Shown here piece by piece: positions 25,312-32,790 of a stretch of DNA of 64,000 bases. The position numbers and the translations under genes were made by a program. Under the pieces are notes generated by a model. The model was not told the DNA's origin. It did no database searches and saw nothing but the letters and a program-made list of their open reading frames with translations. Source of the stretch: Pseudomonas shirazensis (GTDB taxonomy: Bacteria > Pseudomonadota > Gammaproteobacteria > Pseudomonadales > Pseudomonadaceae); the NCBI RefSeq assembly GCF_014268785.2, contig NZ_JABWRD020000005.1, positions 62,001-126,000 on the forward strand, read 5' to 3'. Positions within the stretch are counted from its first letter, which is position 1. Each line of letters begins with the position of its first letter.

Positions 25312-26931
25312 ATGAGCCTGTCACTTCTCAGCCGCTATGCATTTTTCGCCGCATGCGTCCTGTTCACCCTCGCCAGCCTGCCGTTCATCCATCATGAATG
25401 GCTCTGGCCGCTCACCCTGACCAGCGCCGTACTGAGCCTGATCGGCGTGTTCGACCTGCTGCAAAAGCGCCACGCGGTGCGCCGCAACTACCCGATCCTG
25501 GGCAATATTCGCTACCTGGTCGAGGCCATTCGCCCAGAAATCCGTCAGTACCTGCTGGAATCCGACAGCGACGCCCTGCCGTTCTCCCGCGCTCAGCGCT
25601 CGCTGGTTTATGCGCGGGCCAAGAACGAGGCGTCGGACAAGCCCTTCGGCACCCTGATCGACGTTTACCAGTCGGGCTTCGAGTTCATCGGCCATTCGAT
25701 GCGCCCGGCGCCGCTGGCAGACCCAGCCAGCTTTCGGATCATCATCGGCGGCCCGCAGTGCACTCAGCCGTATTCGGCATCGATCTTCAACATCTCGGCG
25801 ATGAGCTTTGGCTCGCTTAGCGCCAACGCCATTCGCGCACTCAACCAAGGCGCCAAGCTGGGCAACTTCGCCCACGACACCGGCGAGGGCAGCATCAGCC
25901 CGTATCACCGCGAACACGGCGGCGACCTGACCTGGGAGCTGGGTAGCGGCTACTTTGGCTGCCGCACCGCCGACGGTCGCTTTGACCCCGAGCGCTTCGC
26001 CGAACAGGCACGCAACCCGCAGGTGCGGATGATCGAGATCAAGATGAGCCAAGGCGCCAAGCCGGGCCATGGCGGGATCCTGCCTAAGCACAAGGTCACC
26101 GCCGAAATTGCCGAAACCCGCGGCATTCTGATGGGTGAAGACTGCATTTCACCGTCCCGTCACAGCGCCTTCTCGACGCCTATCGAGTTGATGCAGTTCA
26201 TTGCCCGGCTGCGCGAGCTGTCCGGCGGCAAGCCGGTTGGTTTCAAGTTCTGCCTGGGGCACCCGTGGGAATTCATGGGCATCGCCAAGGCCATGCTCGA
26301 GACCGGCATCCTGCCCGACTTCATCGTCGTCGACGGCAAGGAAGGCGGCACCGGCGCCGCGCCGGTGGAATTCACCGACCATATCGGCGTGCCCCTGCGT
26401 GAGGGGCTGCTGTTCGTGCACAACACCCTGGTCGGGCTGAACCTGCGTGACAAGATCAAGCTCGGCGCCAGCGGCAAGATCGTCAGCGCCTTCGACATCG
26501 CCAGCGTGCTGGCCATCGGTGCCGACTGGGCCAACTCGGCGCGTGGCTTCATGTTTGCCATCGGCTGCATTCAGTCGCAAAGCTGCCACACCAACAAGTG
26601 CCCGACCGGGGTCGCCACCCAGGACCCACTGCGCCAGCGGGCGCTAGTGGTCCCGGACAAAGCCAACCGCGTCCTCAACTTCCACCACAACACCCTGCGC
26701 GCGCTGGCCGAAATGCTCGCGGCGGCTGGCCTGGAGCACCCGGCGCAGTTGGAGGCCAAGCACTTGGTACGGCGGATTTCGGCAACCGAAATCAAGCTGT
26801 TCTCGCAGATGCACGTGTTCCTCAAGCCGGGCGAGCTGCTCACCGGCGAGGTCGATGGGCAGTTCTATTCGCGGATGTGGCAACTGGCTCGGGCCGACAG
26901 CTTCGAGCCGCACAGCGAGCAGGCCGCCTAA
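25312..26931 (+). CDS. FMN-binding glutamate synthase-domain protein, membrane-anchored
   Basis: Stand-alone glutamate synthase catalytic-domain protein (GltB-like) of 539 residues. N-terminal hydrophobic segments (about 8-24 and 30-48) suggest a membrane anchor. The FMN barrel follows, with 'SMSFGSLSANAIRALNQGAK', 'HDTGEGSISPYH', 'KMSQGAKPGHGGILP' and 'VVDGKEGGTGAAP'. The iron-sulfur cysteines are in 'CIQSQSCHTNKCPTGVA'. It lacks the N-terminal glutaminase domain of real GltB, so ammonia or another substrate may be used; function unproven. ATG 25312 has AAGGA at 25301-25305. Confidence 0.88.
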   Translation: MSLSLLSRYAFFAACVLFTLASLPFIHHEWLWPLTLTSAVLSLIGVFDLLQKRHAVRRNYPILGNIRYLVEAIRPEIRQYLLESDSDALPFSRAQRSLVYARAKNEASDKPFGTLIDVYQSGFEFIGHSMRPAPLADPASFRIIIGGPQCTQPYSASIFNISAMSFGSLSANAIRALNQGAKLGNFAHDTGEGSISPYHREHGGDLTWELGSGYFGCRTADGRFDPERFAEQARNPQVRMIEIKMSQGAKPGHGGILPKHKVTAEIAETRGILMGEDCISPSRHSAFSTPIELMQFIARLRELSGGKPVGFKFCLGHPWEFMGIAKAMLETGILPDFIVVDGKEGGTGAAPVEFTDHIGVPLREGLLFVHNTLVGLNLRDKIKLGASGKIVSAFDIASVLAIGADWANSARGFMFAIGCIQSQSCHTNKCPTGVATQDPLRQRALVVPDKANRVLNFHHNTLRALAEMLAAAGLEHPAQLEAKHLVRRISATEIKLFSQMHVFLKPGELLTGEVDGQFYSRMWQLARADSFEPHSEQAA

Positions 26932-26937
26932 GCGTTT

Positions 26938-27004
26938 GCAGCAGGTGTCGGCAGTGTCAGTGCGGCATGCCGCCGATGCCGCTCACAAAATTTTCACCTG
27001 CTGC
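26938..27004. terminator. Nested inverted repeats after the GltB-like gene
   Basis: GCAGCAGGTG (26938-26947) pairs with CACCTGCTGC (26995-27004). Inside the 47-nt loop lies the perfect palindrome GCGGCATGCCGC. It starts just after the stop codon at 26931 and precedes the PBP gene. It may be a terminator or a structured leader; there is no T-run. Confidence 0.35.
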
Positions 27005-27055
27005 GGTCAGCGTCTAAGCTTCAGACACGCAAGACGAAATTACTTGGCCGGATAG

Positions 27056-30000
27056 ATGACTATGGGCGCACAGTGGCAATCGGAACCCTCCAGCACCCAA
27101 GCACCTGAAGCAGGTCTGGATAATGCTCCGCAGCCAAAACCACCTCGTCAGCGCAGGTTGTGGTGGCGGTTGATCATTCTCGTCGTGCTGCTGGCGATGA
27201 TTGCCATCGGCTTTGCGGCCTATGACGAAATGCAGACCTCGAACCTGCAATCGCGCGAGTTCAGCCGCCTGGCCGCGACCTTGACCTACAGCTTGGAGCC
27301 AGGCCCCAGCGATGCCATCGTCTACCCCGGTGAAGGGCCTTTCGACAAGCGCCTGGGCTACAGCGCGCTGGGTGAGTTTCTGCCGCGTCTACTCAAGCGC
27401 GATTACCTGATCAGCGAGCAGGTCCGGTTTTCTCCGGCATTGATGGACTATGTCGACCATGGCCTGTTCGTGCCTTTTGTCGAGAAGATCCAGGCGGGTT
27501 TGACCATCACCGATTGTCGCGGCGACATGCTCTACCAGTACAACTACCCGCAGCACCTGTACCCGGACTTTGCCGCGATCCCGCCGGTGATGGTCAAGAG
27601 CCTGCTGTTTATCGAGAACCGCGACCTGCTCGACCCGGCCGACCCGCGCAACAACCCGGCAGTGGATTGGCCACGCTTCGCCAAAGCCGCCTACAGCCAG
27701 ATTGCCAAGTACTTCGCCCTGCCCGGCCAGTCGGCCGGCGGCAGCACGCTGGCCACCCAGCTGGAGAAATACCGCCACTCACCGGACGGCCTGACTGTTT
27801 CGGGGAGCGAAAAACTGCGCCAGATGCTCTCGGCCAGCGTGCGCGCGTACAAGGGCGGCCCTGATACCACCGAGTCGCGCCAGCGCATCGTGCGTGATTA
27901 CCTCAACAGCGTGCCGCTGTCGGCAGTACCTGGCCACGGCGAAGTGCACGGCATGGCCGAAGGTTTGCGCGTCTGGTATGGCGCGGACTTCGATCAGGTC
28001 AACCGCGCCCTCGCCTCGACTGCCACTGATGCCGACAGCCTTGCCGAGCGGGGCCTGGCCTTGCGCCAGGTGCTGTCGTTGATGATCGCCCAGCGCCGCC
28101 CTTCGCATTACCTGTCCAAAGGCCGCATCGAGCTGGCCGAACTGACCGACTCGCATATTCGCGTGCTGGCTGCGGCGAATATCATCGAGCGGCCACTGGC
28201 GGATGCCGCGTTGACCAGCAAAGCGCGCTATCGCGATTGGGTAGCGCAGCCGACCATCGTCCCGATCATCACCAACAAGGGCATCAGCCTGGCCCGCAAC
28301 CGCCTGGCCGGGATGCTCAACCGGCCTCTGTATGACCTCGACCGCCTCGACCTGTCGGCCACCAGCACCCTGCAGGGTGATCTGCAGAACCAGGTCAGCG
28401 ACTACCTGAAAAAACTCTCCGACCCAGCTTTTGCCGGGGAGATGGGCCTGATCGGCGAGCGCCTGCTGACCAGCAAGACTACCGATCAGGTGCGCTACAG
28501 CTTCACTCTGTTCGAACGTACCGCCGATGGCTCGCGGGTTCGTGTGCAAACCGACAGCACCGACCAGGCCTTCGATATCAACGAGGGCAGCAAGCTCGAG
28601 CTGGGCTCCACTGCCAAGCTGCGAGTGCTCACCACCTACCTGCAGATCATCGCCGAGCTGCACGACAAATATGCCGGCAAGCCAGTCAGCGAGCTGAAGA
28701 AGGTGGATGTCGCCGAGCTGGACCGGTTGACCCAATGGTCGCTGGAATGGCTGACCCTCAACAGCAAGAATCAAAACCTCGATGCGATGCTCGACGCAGC
28801 GCTTGAGCGCAAATACTCGGCCAATACCGGTGAGGCATTCTTTACCGGCGGTGGCATGCATGTGTTCAACAACTTTCGCAAGGAAGACAACGGTCGCAAC
28901 CCGACCCTCAAGGACGCACTGCGCGAGTCGATCAACCTACCGTTCATTCGCCTGATGCGCGACATCGTCCGCTATGTCACCTACCAGCAACCGTTCAACC
29001 GGGCGATGCTGCTCAAGGACGATGGCGACCCGCGTCGGCAGGAATACCTGGCACGCTTTGCTGATCGCGAAGGCAGCAACTACCTCATGCGGTTCTGGAA
29101 AAAGTACCAGCGCAAGACCTCGCAACAGCGCCTGGATACCTTCCTCGACAGCATGCGGGTCACCCCCCAGCGGCTGGCAGCGGTGCACCGCTATCTGTTC
29201 CCGGAAGCCTCCCAGGAAACCTTCAACGCCTTCGTCCGCGCGCACAGCAAGGGCGACAAAAAAGCCTTGGCCAAGCTCGACGACGGTCGCCTGTCGCAGA
29301 TGTACGACAGTTACGGCCCCGGCAAATACGACCTGCCCGACCAGGGCTTTATCGCCAAGGTGCACCCGCTTGACCTGTGGCTGCTCGGTTACCTGCTGAA
29401 AAACCCCGGCGCGAGCCTGAGCGAGATGCTCAATGCCGGTCGGTTCGAGCGTCAGGAAGTCTATGGCTGGTTGTTCAAGAGCCGCCACCAAGGTGCCCGT
29501 GACAGTCGTATCCGGACCATGGTCGAGATCGAGGCGTTTCTCGATATACATCAACGCTGGAAGCAGGTCGGCTACCCGTTCGATCATCTGGTGCCATCCC
29601 TGGCCACCGCCATCGGCAGCTCGGGCGATCGTCCGGCAGCGCTGTCCGAGCTGGTCGGGATCATCCAGAACGACGGTGTGCGCTTGCCGACACTGCGCCT
29701 CGACACCCTGCACTTTGCCGCCAATACGCCGTATGAGACCAAGCTGATCAGCGATCCGGACCGCGGCAAGCGGATTCTGCCGGTTGAAGTCGCACGCGCG
29801 CTTAAAGGCGCGATGTCGCAAGTGGTAGACGCCGGTACGGCAAGGCGTATCTCCGGCAGCTTCAAGCTGCACGATGGCACGCCACTGGTGATGGGCGGCA
29901 AGACCGGTACCGGCGACAACCGCATCGAGAGCTTTGGCGCTGGCGGTCGGCTGATCGGTTCGCGCTCGCTGAACCGCACCGCAACCTTCGTGTTCTTCCT

Positions 30001-30181
30001 GGGCGACAACCACTTCGGCACCCTCACCGCCTTTGTGCCTGGGCGCACGGCGGAGGCCTTCACCTTCACTTCGGCATTGCCAGTGCAGGCGCTGAAAGGG
30101 ATGGCACCGATCCTGATGCCGTATCTCGAACCAGGCAGTAGCACCGAGTGCAAACCACCTCAGTTAGCGGCCAATCACTGA
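27056..30181 (+). CDS. Large bifunctional class A penicillin-binding protein-like transglycosylase/transpeptidase
   Basis: Inner-membrane peptidoglycan synthase of 1041 residues. A short cytoplasmic tail is followed by one anchor helix (about 39-56, LIILVVLLAMIAIGFAAY). A GT51 glycosyltransferase domain has the catalytic Glu187 in 'FIENRDLLDP', and 'GGSTLATQLEKYR' follows. The transpeptidase-like domain has S518-T-A-K521, S625-I-N and K949-T-G. The motif order is normal but SxN to KTG spans about 320 residues, much more than the ~125 of E. coli PBP1b, so a large insert is present. Also the GT51 motif is EN rather than the usual ED. A related long protein lies near asrA in P. aeruginosa. Function not demonstrated. 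Confidence 0.8.
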   Translation: MTMGAQWQSEPSSTQAPEAGLDNAPQPKPPRQRRLWWRLIILVVLLAMIAIGFAAYDEMQTSNLQSREFSRLAATLTYSLEPGPSDAIVYPGEGPFDKRLGYSALGEFLPRLLKRDYLISEQVRFSPALMDYVDHGLFVPFVEKIQAGLTITDCRGDMLYQYNYPQHLYPDFAAIPPVMVKSLLFIENRDLLDPADPRNNPAVDWPRFAKAAYSQIAKYFALPGQSAGGSTLATQLEKYRHSPDGLTVSGSEKLRQMLSASVRAYKGGPDTTESRQRIVRDYLNSVPLSAVPGHGEVHGMAEGLRVWYGADFDQVNRALASTATDADSLAERGLALRQVLSLMIAQRRPSHYLSKGRIELAELTDSHIRVLAAANIIERPLADAALTSKARYRDWVAQPTIVPIITNKGISLARNRLAGMLNRPLYDLDRLDLSATSTLQGDLQNQVSDYLKKLSDPAFAGEMGLIGERLLTSKTTDQVRYSFTLFERTADGSRVRVQTDSTDQAFDINEGSKLELGSTAKLRVLTTYLQIIAELHDKYAGKPVSELKKVDVAELDRLTQWSLEWLTLNSKNQNLDAMLDAALERKYSANTGEAFFTGGGMHVFNNFRKEDNGRNPTLKDALRESINLPFIRLMRDIVRYVTYQQPFNRAMLLKDDGDPRRQEYLARFADREGSNYLMRFWKKYQRKTSQQRLDTFLDSMRVTPQRLAAVHRYLFPEASQETFNAFVRAHSKGDKKALAKLDDGRLSQMYDSYGPGKYDLPDQGFIAKVHPLDLWLLGYLLKNPGASLSEMLNAGRFERQEVYGWLFKSRHQGARDSRIRTMVEIEAFLDIHQRWKQVGYPFDHLVPSLATAIGSSGDRPAALSELVGIIQNDGVRLPTLRLDTLHFAANTPYETKLISDPDRGKRILPVEVARALKGAMSQVVDAGTARRISGSFKLHDGTPLVMGGKTGTGDNRIESFGAGGRLIGSRSLNRTATFVFFLGDNHFGTLTAFVPGRTAEAFTFTSALPVQALKGMAPILMPYLEPGSSTECKPPQLAANH

Positions 30182-30228
30182 CAGCACAGTCACCGCCTGG
30201 ACAGCCCGGATGGTGACTGATCGAATAA

Positions 30229-30247
30229 CCAAATGAGAATCATCACT
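30229..30247. promoter_or_regulatory. Possible Fur box before the padR/sip operon
   Basis: The block ATGAGAATCAT (30233-30243) matches 10 of 11 bases of the central Fur consensus ATGATAATCAT; over the full 19-bp consensus I count 12 matches. It lies 70-90 bp before the PadR gene, which is followed by a siderophore-interacting reductase, a typical iron-regulated product. Confidence 0.4.
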
Positions 30248-30263
30248 ATCCTTGGCTTGCCTT

Positions 30264-30298
30264 AAGATATATCTTGAGTAATATCTAACGATATATCG
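30264..30298. promoter_or_regulatory. Paired PadR-type operators
   Basis: AAGATATATCTT (30264-30275) and CGATATATCG (30289-30298) are perfect palindromes sharing the core GATATATC. Their centres are 24 bp apart, and ATATCT lies between them. They are 20-55 bp before the PadR gene start and overlap the probable promoter, fitting autorepression. Confidence 0.65.
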
Positions 30299-30317
30299 CA
30301 GACAGAGCCTTTAGACC

Positions 30318-30848
30318 ATGCGTGATCACGATCCCTTCGACCGCCGCCCCGCCCGCGGCGAACGCGGCCCGCGGGTATTTGCCCCCGGCGACCTGAAATT
30401 GCTGCTGCTGGCCATGCTTGCCGAACAGGCCGGCCATGGCTACGACCTGATTCGCCAGATCGAGGCGTTGTTCGATGGCAGCTACAGCCCGAGCCCCGGC
30501 GTGATCTATCCAACCCTGAATTTCCTTGAAGAAGCCGAACTGATCAGCGGCCAGGTCCAGGGCAGCAAACGCCTTTACGCCATTACCGATGCCGGGCGCA
30601 CTGCCCTGACCGAGCAAGCCGTCGCCGTCGATGGTGTGCGCATACGCATCGAAGTCAGCAAGCGGGCACTGCGTAGCCATGATCGCCCGCCGGAAATTCA
30701 TGAGGCCGTGGGCAACCTGCGCCATGCCCTGCATATGAACAGCGGCCGCTGGAGCAGCGCCGAGATCGAGCGGGTCAGCAACCTGCTCAACGACACCGCC
30801 AAGGCCATTGCCGCCGGCCCGGCCGATTCCGTCACGGAGAACACTTGA
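30318..30848 (+). CDS. PadR family transcriptional regulator (YqjI/NfeR-like)
   Basis: Winged-helix repressor of 176 residues. An N-terminal Arg/His/Asp-rich arm is followed by the PadR domain: 'LKLLLLAMLAEQAGHGYDLIR', 'SPSPGVIYPTLNFLEEAELI' and 'KRLYAITDAGR', then a helical C-terminal segment for dimerisation. It overlaps the siderophore-interacting reductase gene (ATGA). The same pair in E. coli is yqjI-yqjH, where YqjI is a nickel-responsive repressor of YqjH. The N-terminal arm here is shorter in His/Cys than that of YqjI, so the signal may differ. Palindromic operators and a Fur-like box lie upstream. Confidence 0.85.
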   Translation: MRDHDPFDRRPARGERGPRVFAPGDLKLLLLAMLAEQAGHGYDLIRQIEALFDGSYSPSPGVIYPTLNFLEEAELISGQVQGSKRLYAITDAGRTALTEQAVAVDGVRIRIEVSKRALRSHDRPPEIHEAVGNLRHALHMNSGRWSSAEIERVSNLLNDTAKAIAAGPADSVTENT

Positions 30849-31609
30849 TGAACAACAGCATTCACCGCGTCAATCACGAAATCAAACAGCGTCGGTTGCA
30901 GGTACTGCGGGTGACCGATCTGACTCCGCGCATGCGCCGCATCACTCTTGGCGGGCCGGAGCTGACAGGCTTTGTCAGCCTCGGCAGCGACGACCATATC
31001 AAGCTGTTGTTCGGCGTGACTGCTGCCGAACAGGCGGCCATCGACGCGCGCCAGTCGGGCCGCGACGGTGGCGCTCGGCCGACCATGCGCGAGTACACCC
31101 CGCGCCGCTATGACCTTTCCAGCGGCGAGCTGGATATCGACTTCGTCCTGCATGGCGACGGCCCTGCTTCGACCTGGGCTGCTCAGGCTGAGCCGGGCCA
31201 AGTGTTGAACATAGCCGGGCCAAGGGCTTCGCTGGTGGTGCCGGACATTTTTGACAGCTACCTGCTGATTGGCGACGAGACGGCGATCCCGGCCATTGCC
31301 CGGCGCTTGCACGAGTTGCCGGCAGGTCGCCGGGTGCTCGCGCTGATTCAGATTGCCGACGACCAGGAACGCCAGCCGTTGCCGAGCCAGGCTGAGGTCG
31401 AGGTGATCTGGGTGCAACGTGACAAGCAGGACCTGCTGGCAGTGATCAGCGAGTTGCCTTTGCCGGAGGGCGAGCTGTATAGCTGGGTCGCGCTGGAAAA
31501 GTCTTTGACTCGACAGGCCAAGACCTTGCTGCTGGAAAAAGGCGTTCACGAGGATGCCTTGAAAGCCGCCGCCTACTGGCGCGCCGATGGGAGTACTGAC
31601 GACGAGTAG
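30848..31609 (+). CDS. Siderophore-interacting protein / ferric-siderophore reductase (YqjH/ViuB-like)
   Basis: Cytosolic flavin reductase that releases iron from ferric siderophores using NAD(P)H. 253 residues: FAD-binding barrel with 'REYTPRRYD' (flavin-binding R-x-Y-T/S motif) and a C-terminal NAD(P)H-binding domain with 'LLIGDETAIPAIARRL' and 'SWVALEKSLTRQAKTLLLEK'. The ATG at 30848 overlaps the PadR stop and has GGAG 8 nt upstream. The C-terminal 'AAYWRADGSTDDE' is typical of the family end. Likely repressed by the upstream regulator and by iron through Fur. Confidence 0.9.
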   Translation: MNNSIHRVNHEIKQRRLQVLRVTDLTPRMRRITLGGPELTGFVSLGSDDHIKLLFGVTAAEQAAIDARQSGRDGGARPTMREYTPRRYDLSSGELDIDFVLHGDGPASTWAAQAEPGQVLNIAGPRASLVVPDIFDSYLLIGDETAIPAIARRLHELPAGRRVLALIQIADDQERQPLPSQAEVEVIWVQRDKQDLLAVISELPLPEGELYSWVALEKSLTRQAKTLLLEKGVHEDALKAAAYWRADGSTDDE

Positions 31610-31619
31610 TCTCAGTCGA

Positions 31620-31767
31620 GATACGGGGCTGCGGCCCTGTAGCGGCCTTGTGTCGCGATAGGCCAGCGAAGCTGGCCCGGCGATATCAGCGGCGAAGCTA
31701 AAAATGTGGGGCCGCTTCGCAGCCCTTTCTGACCGGTCCGGCGCCCCGGCAAGGCCGCTCCTACAGG
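31620..31767. repeat. Inverted REP-like element pair (BIME-like)
   Basis: CCGGCAAGGCCGCTCCTACAGG shape at 31746-31767 (core GGCCGCTCCTACAGG) resembles the end of the P. putida REP consensus. An inverted, diverged copy (CCCTGTAGCGGCCTTGTGTC) lies near 31635-31654. Between them are the hairpin GGCCAGC-GAA-GCTGGCC (31661-31677) and GC-rich segments with 'GCTTCGC'. The pair lies between two convergent genes, the usual site for such elements. Confidence 0.65.
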
Positions 31768-31795
31768 AACCGCGCATGACCCAGGAATGACGTGG

Positions 31796-32440
31796 TCAGG
31801 GTAGCGGCTGCGTCCTTCGCCGCCCCTGCCAGCGATCCAGCGCCAGCAATAGCAGCCCGATCGCCCAGAACGCGACCAACACCACCAGCGCATTGATCAT
31901 CACCTGCCCATAACCAAGGCTGGCGACATCAATGAACGGATACGGATAAACCCCGATCTGCTGCCCACGCCACAACGTATAGGCGAAATACACCGCCGGA
32001 TACAGGCTCCACCAGCCCAGGTCAGACAGGCGCAGCTCCCCCTTGGGCACCACTCGCCACCAATACACTACAAACAGCAGCGGCATCACGTCGTGCAGCA
32101 ACTCGTCCGCAAGCCATTGCCAGCCCTGGGGATGCCACAAGTGGCGCAGCAGCAAGCTGTAGGCAATCGACACCAGCACAATGCTGGCAGCAATGCCTGA
32201 GCTGACCCGCGGAGACAGAAACCAACGCCGTGCCGCCGTGGCGTGGCCAAACGCCGCGTAGCTCAGCACGGTCGCCACCAGCGTATTGCTTGAGACGGTG
32301 AAAAAGCCGAACAGATTGATCAGCCCGCCAATCAGGCTGGCCTGCTCCTGCCAGCGCGCCAGCAACACCAGGTACAGCTGCACACTCAAGCCGAACCAGC
32401 CCAGCAGCGCTGCCAGGCTCAGCCATGGATGACGAGCCAT
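31796..32440 (-). CDS. Pr6Pr family membrane protein
   Basis: Integral inner-membrane protein of 214 residues with about six hydrophobic helices. The features 'FGFFTVSSNTLVATVLSY', 'LLRHLWHPQGWQWLADELLHDVMPLLFVVYWW' region and 'YPFIDVASLGYGQVMINALVV' are those of the Pr6Pr (FAR-17a/AIG1-like) family. The conserved Asn, His and Tyr residues in the membrane part could be catalytic, since eukaryotic relatives hydrolyse fatty-acid esters of hydroxy fatty acids; no bacterial role is known to me. The ATG directly abuts the stop of the VF530 gene, so the two are cotranscribed. Confidence 0.8.
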   Translation of the reverse strand: MARHPWLSLAALLGWFGLSVQLYLVLLARWQEQASLIGGLINLFGFFTVSSNTLVATVLSYAAFGHATAARRWFLSPRVSSGIAASIVLVSIAYSLLLRHLWHPQGWQWLADELLHDVMPLLFVVYWWRVVPKGELRLSDLGWWSLYPAVYFAYTLWRGQQIGVYPYPFIDVASLGYGQVMINALVVLVAFWAIGLLLLALDRWQGRRRTQPLP

Positions 32441-32662
32441 TCAGCCTTTGCGCTGCAGCTTGATGTACAGGTACTCGACCTTCTCTCGTGCCCACGGCGT
32501 CTTGCGCAAAAAGGCCAGGCTCGACTTGATCGACGGATCGCTCTTGAAGCAGCGCACGTCGATGCGTTCGGCCAGGCCTTGCCACTGGTAGTGAGCGACC
32601 AGCTCGGTGAGGATCTGCTCGAGCGTCTTGCCGTGCAATGCGTTGTGGTTGGCCGTGCTCAT
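32441..32662 (-). CDS. VF530 family DNA-binding-like protein
   Basis: Small protein, 73 residues, of the VF530/DUF2132 family. Visible family blocks are 'LHGKTLEQILTELVAHYQW', 'RIDVRCFKSDPSIKSSLAFL' and 'TPWAREKVEYLYI'. Structures of relatives suggest a helical double-stranded DNA-binding fold; the cellular role is unknown. The ATG at 32662 has AGGAG 7 nt upstream. It is divergent from znuD, so the Zur-like operator at 32743-32757 lies in its upstream region too. Confidence 0.85.
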   Translation of the reverse strand: MSTANHNALHGKTLEQILTELVAHYQWQGLAERIDVRCFKSDPSIKSSLAFLRKTPWAREKVEYLYIKLQRKG

Positions 32663-32742
32663 GCGGGGCTCCTGCGGTGAAAAGAGGCGCAGATTACACG
32701 AGTGTAGAAGCAAAAACCTCTGGCCAGCGCTCAATCAGGCAA

Positions 32743-32757
32743 TGTTATAGTGTAACA
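32743..32757. promoter_or_regulatory. Candidate Zur operator upstream of znuD
   Basis: TGTTATAGTGTAACA has perfect 5-bp arms TGTTA/TAACA around a 5-bp centre, resembling the GTTATA/TAAC half-sites of gammaproteobacterial Zur boxes. It lies 34 bp before the znuD start codon. This position and the zinc-binding loop of the product both support zinc repression. Confidence 0.65.
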
Positions 32758-32790
32758 ACACTAATACCTTGCCAAGGAACGCTTGATCTC

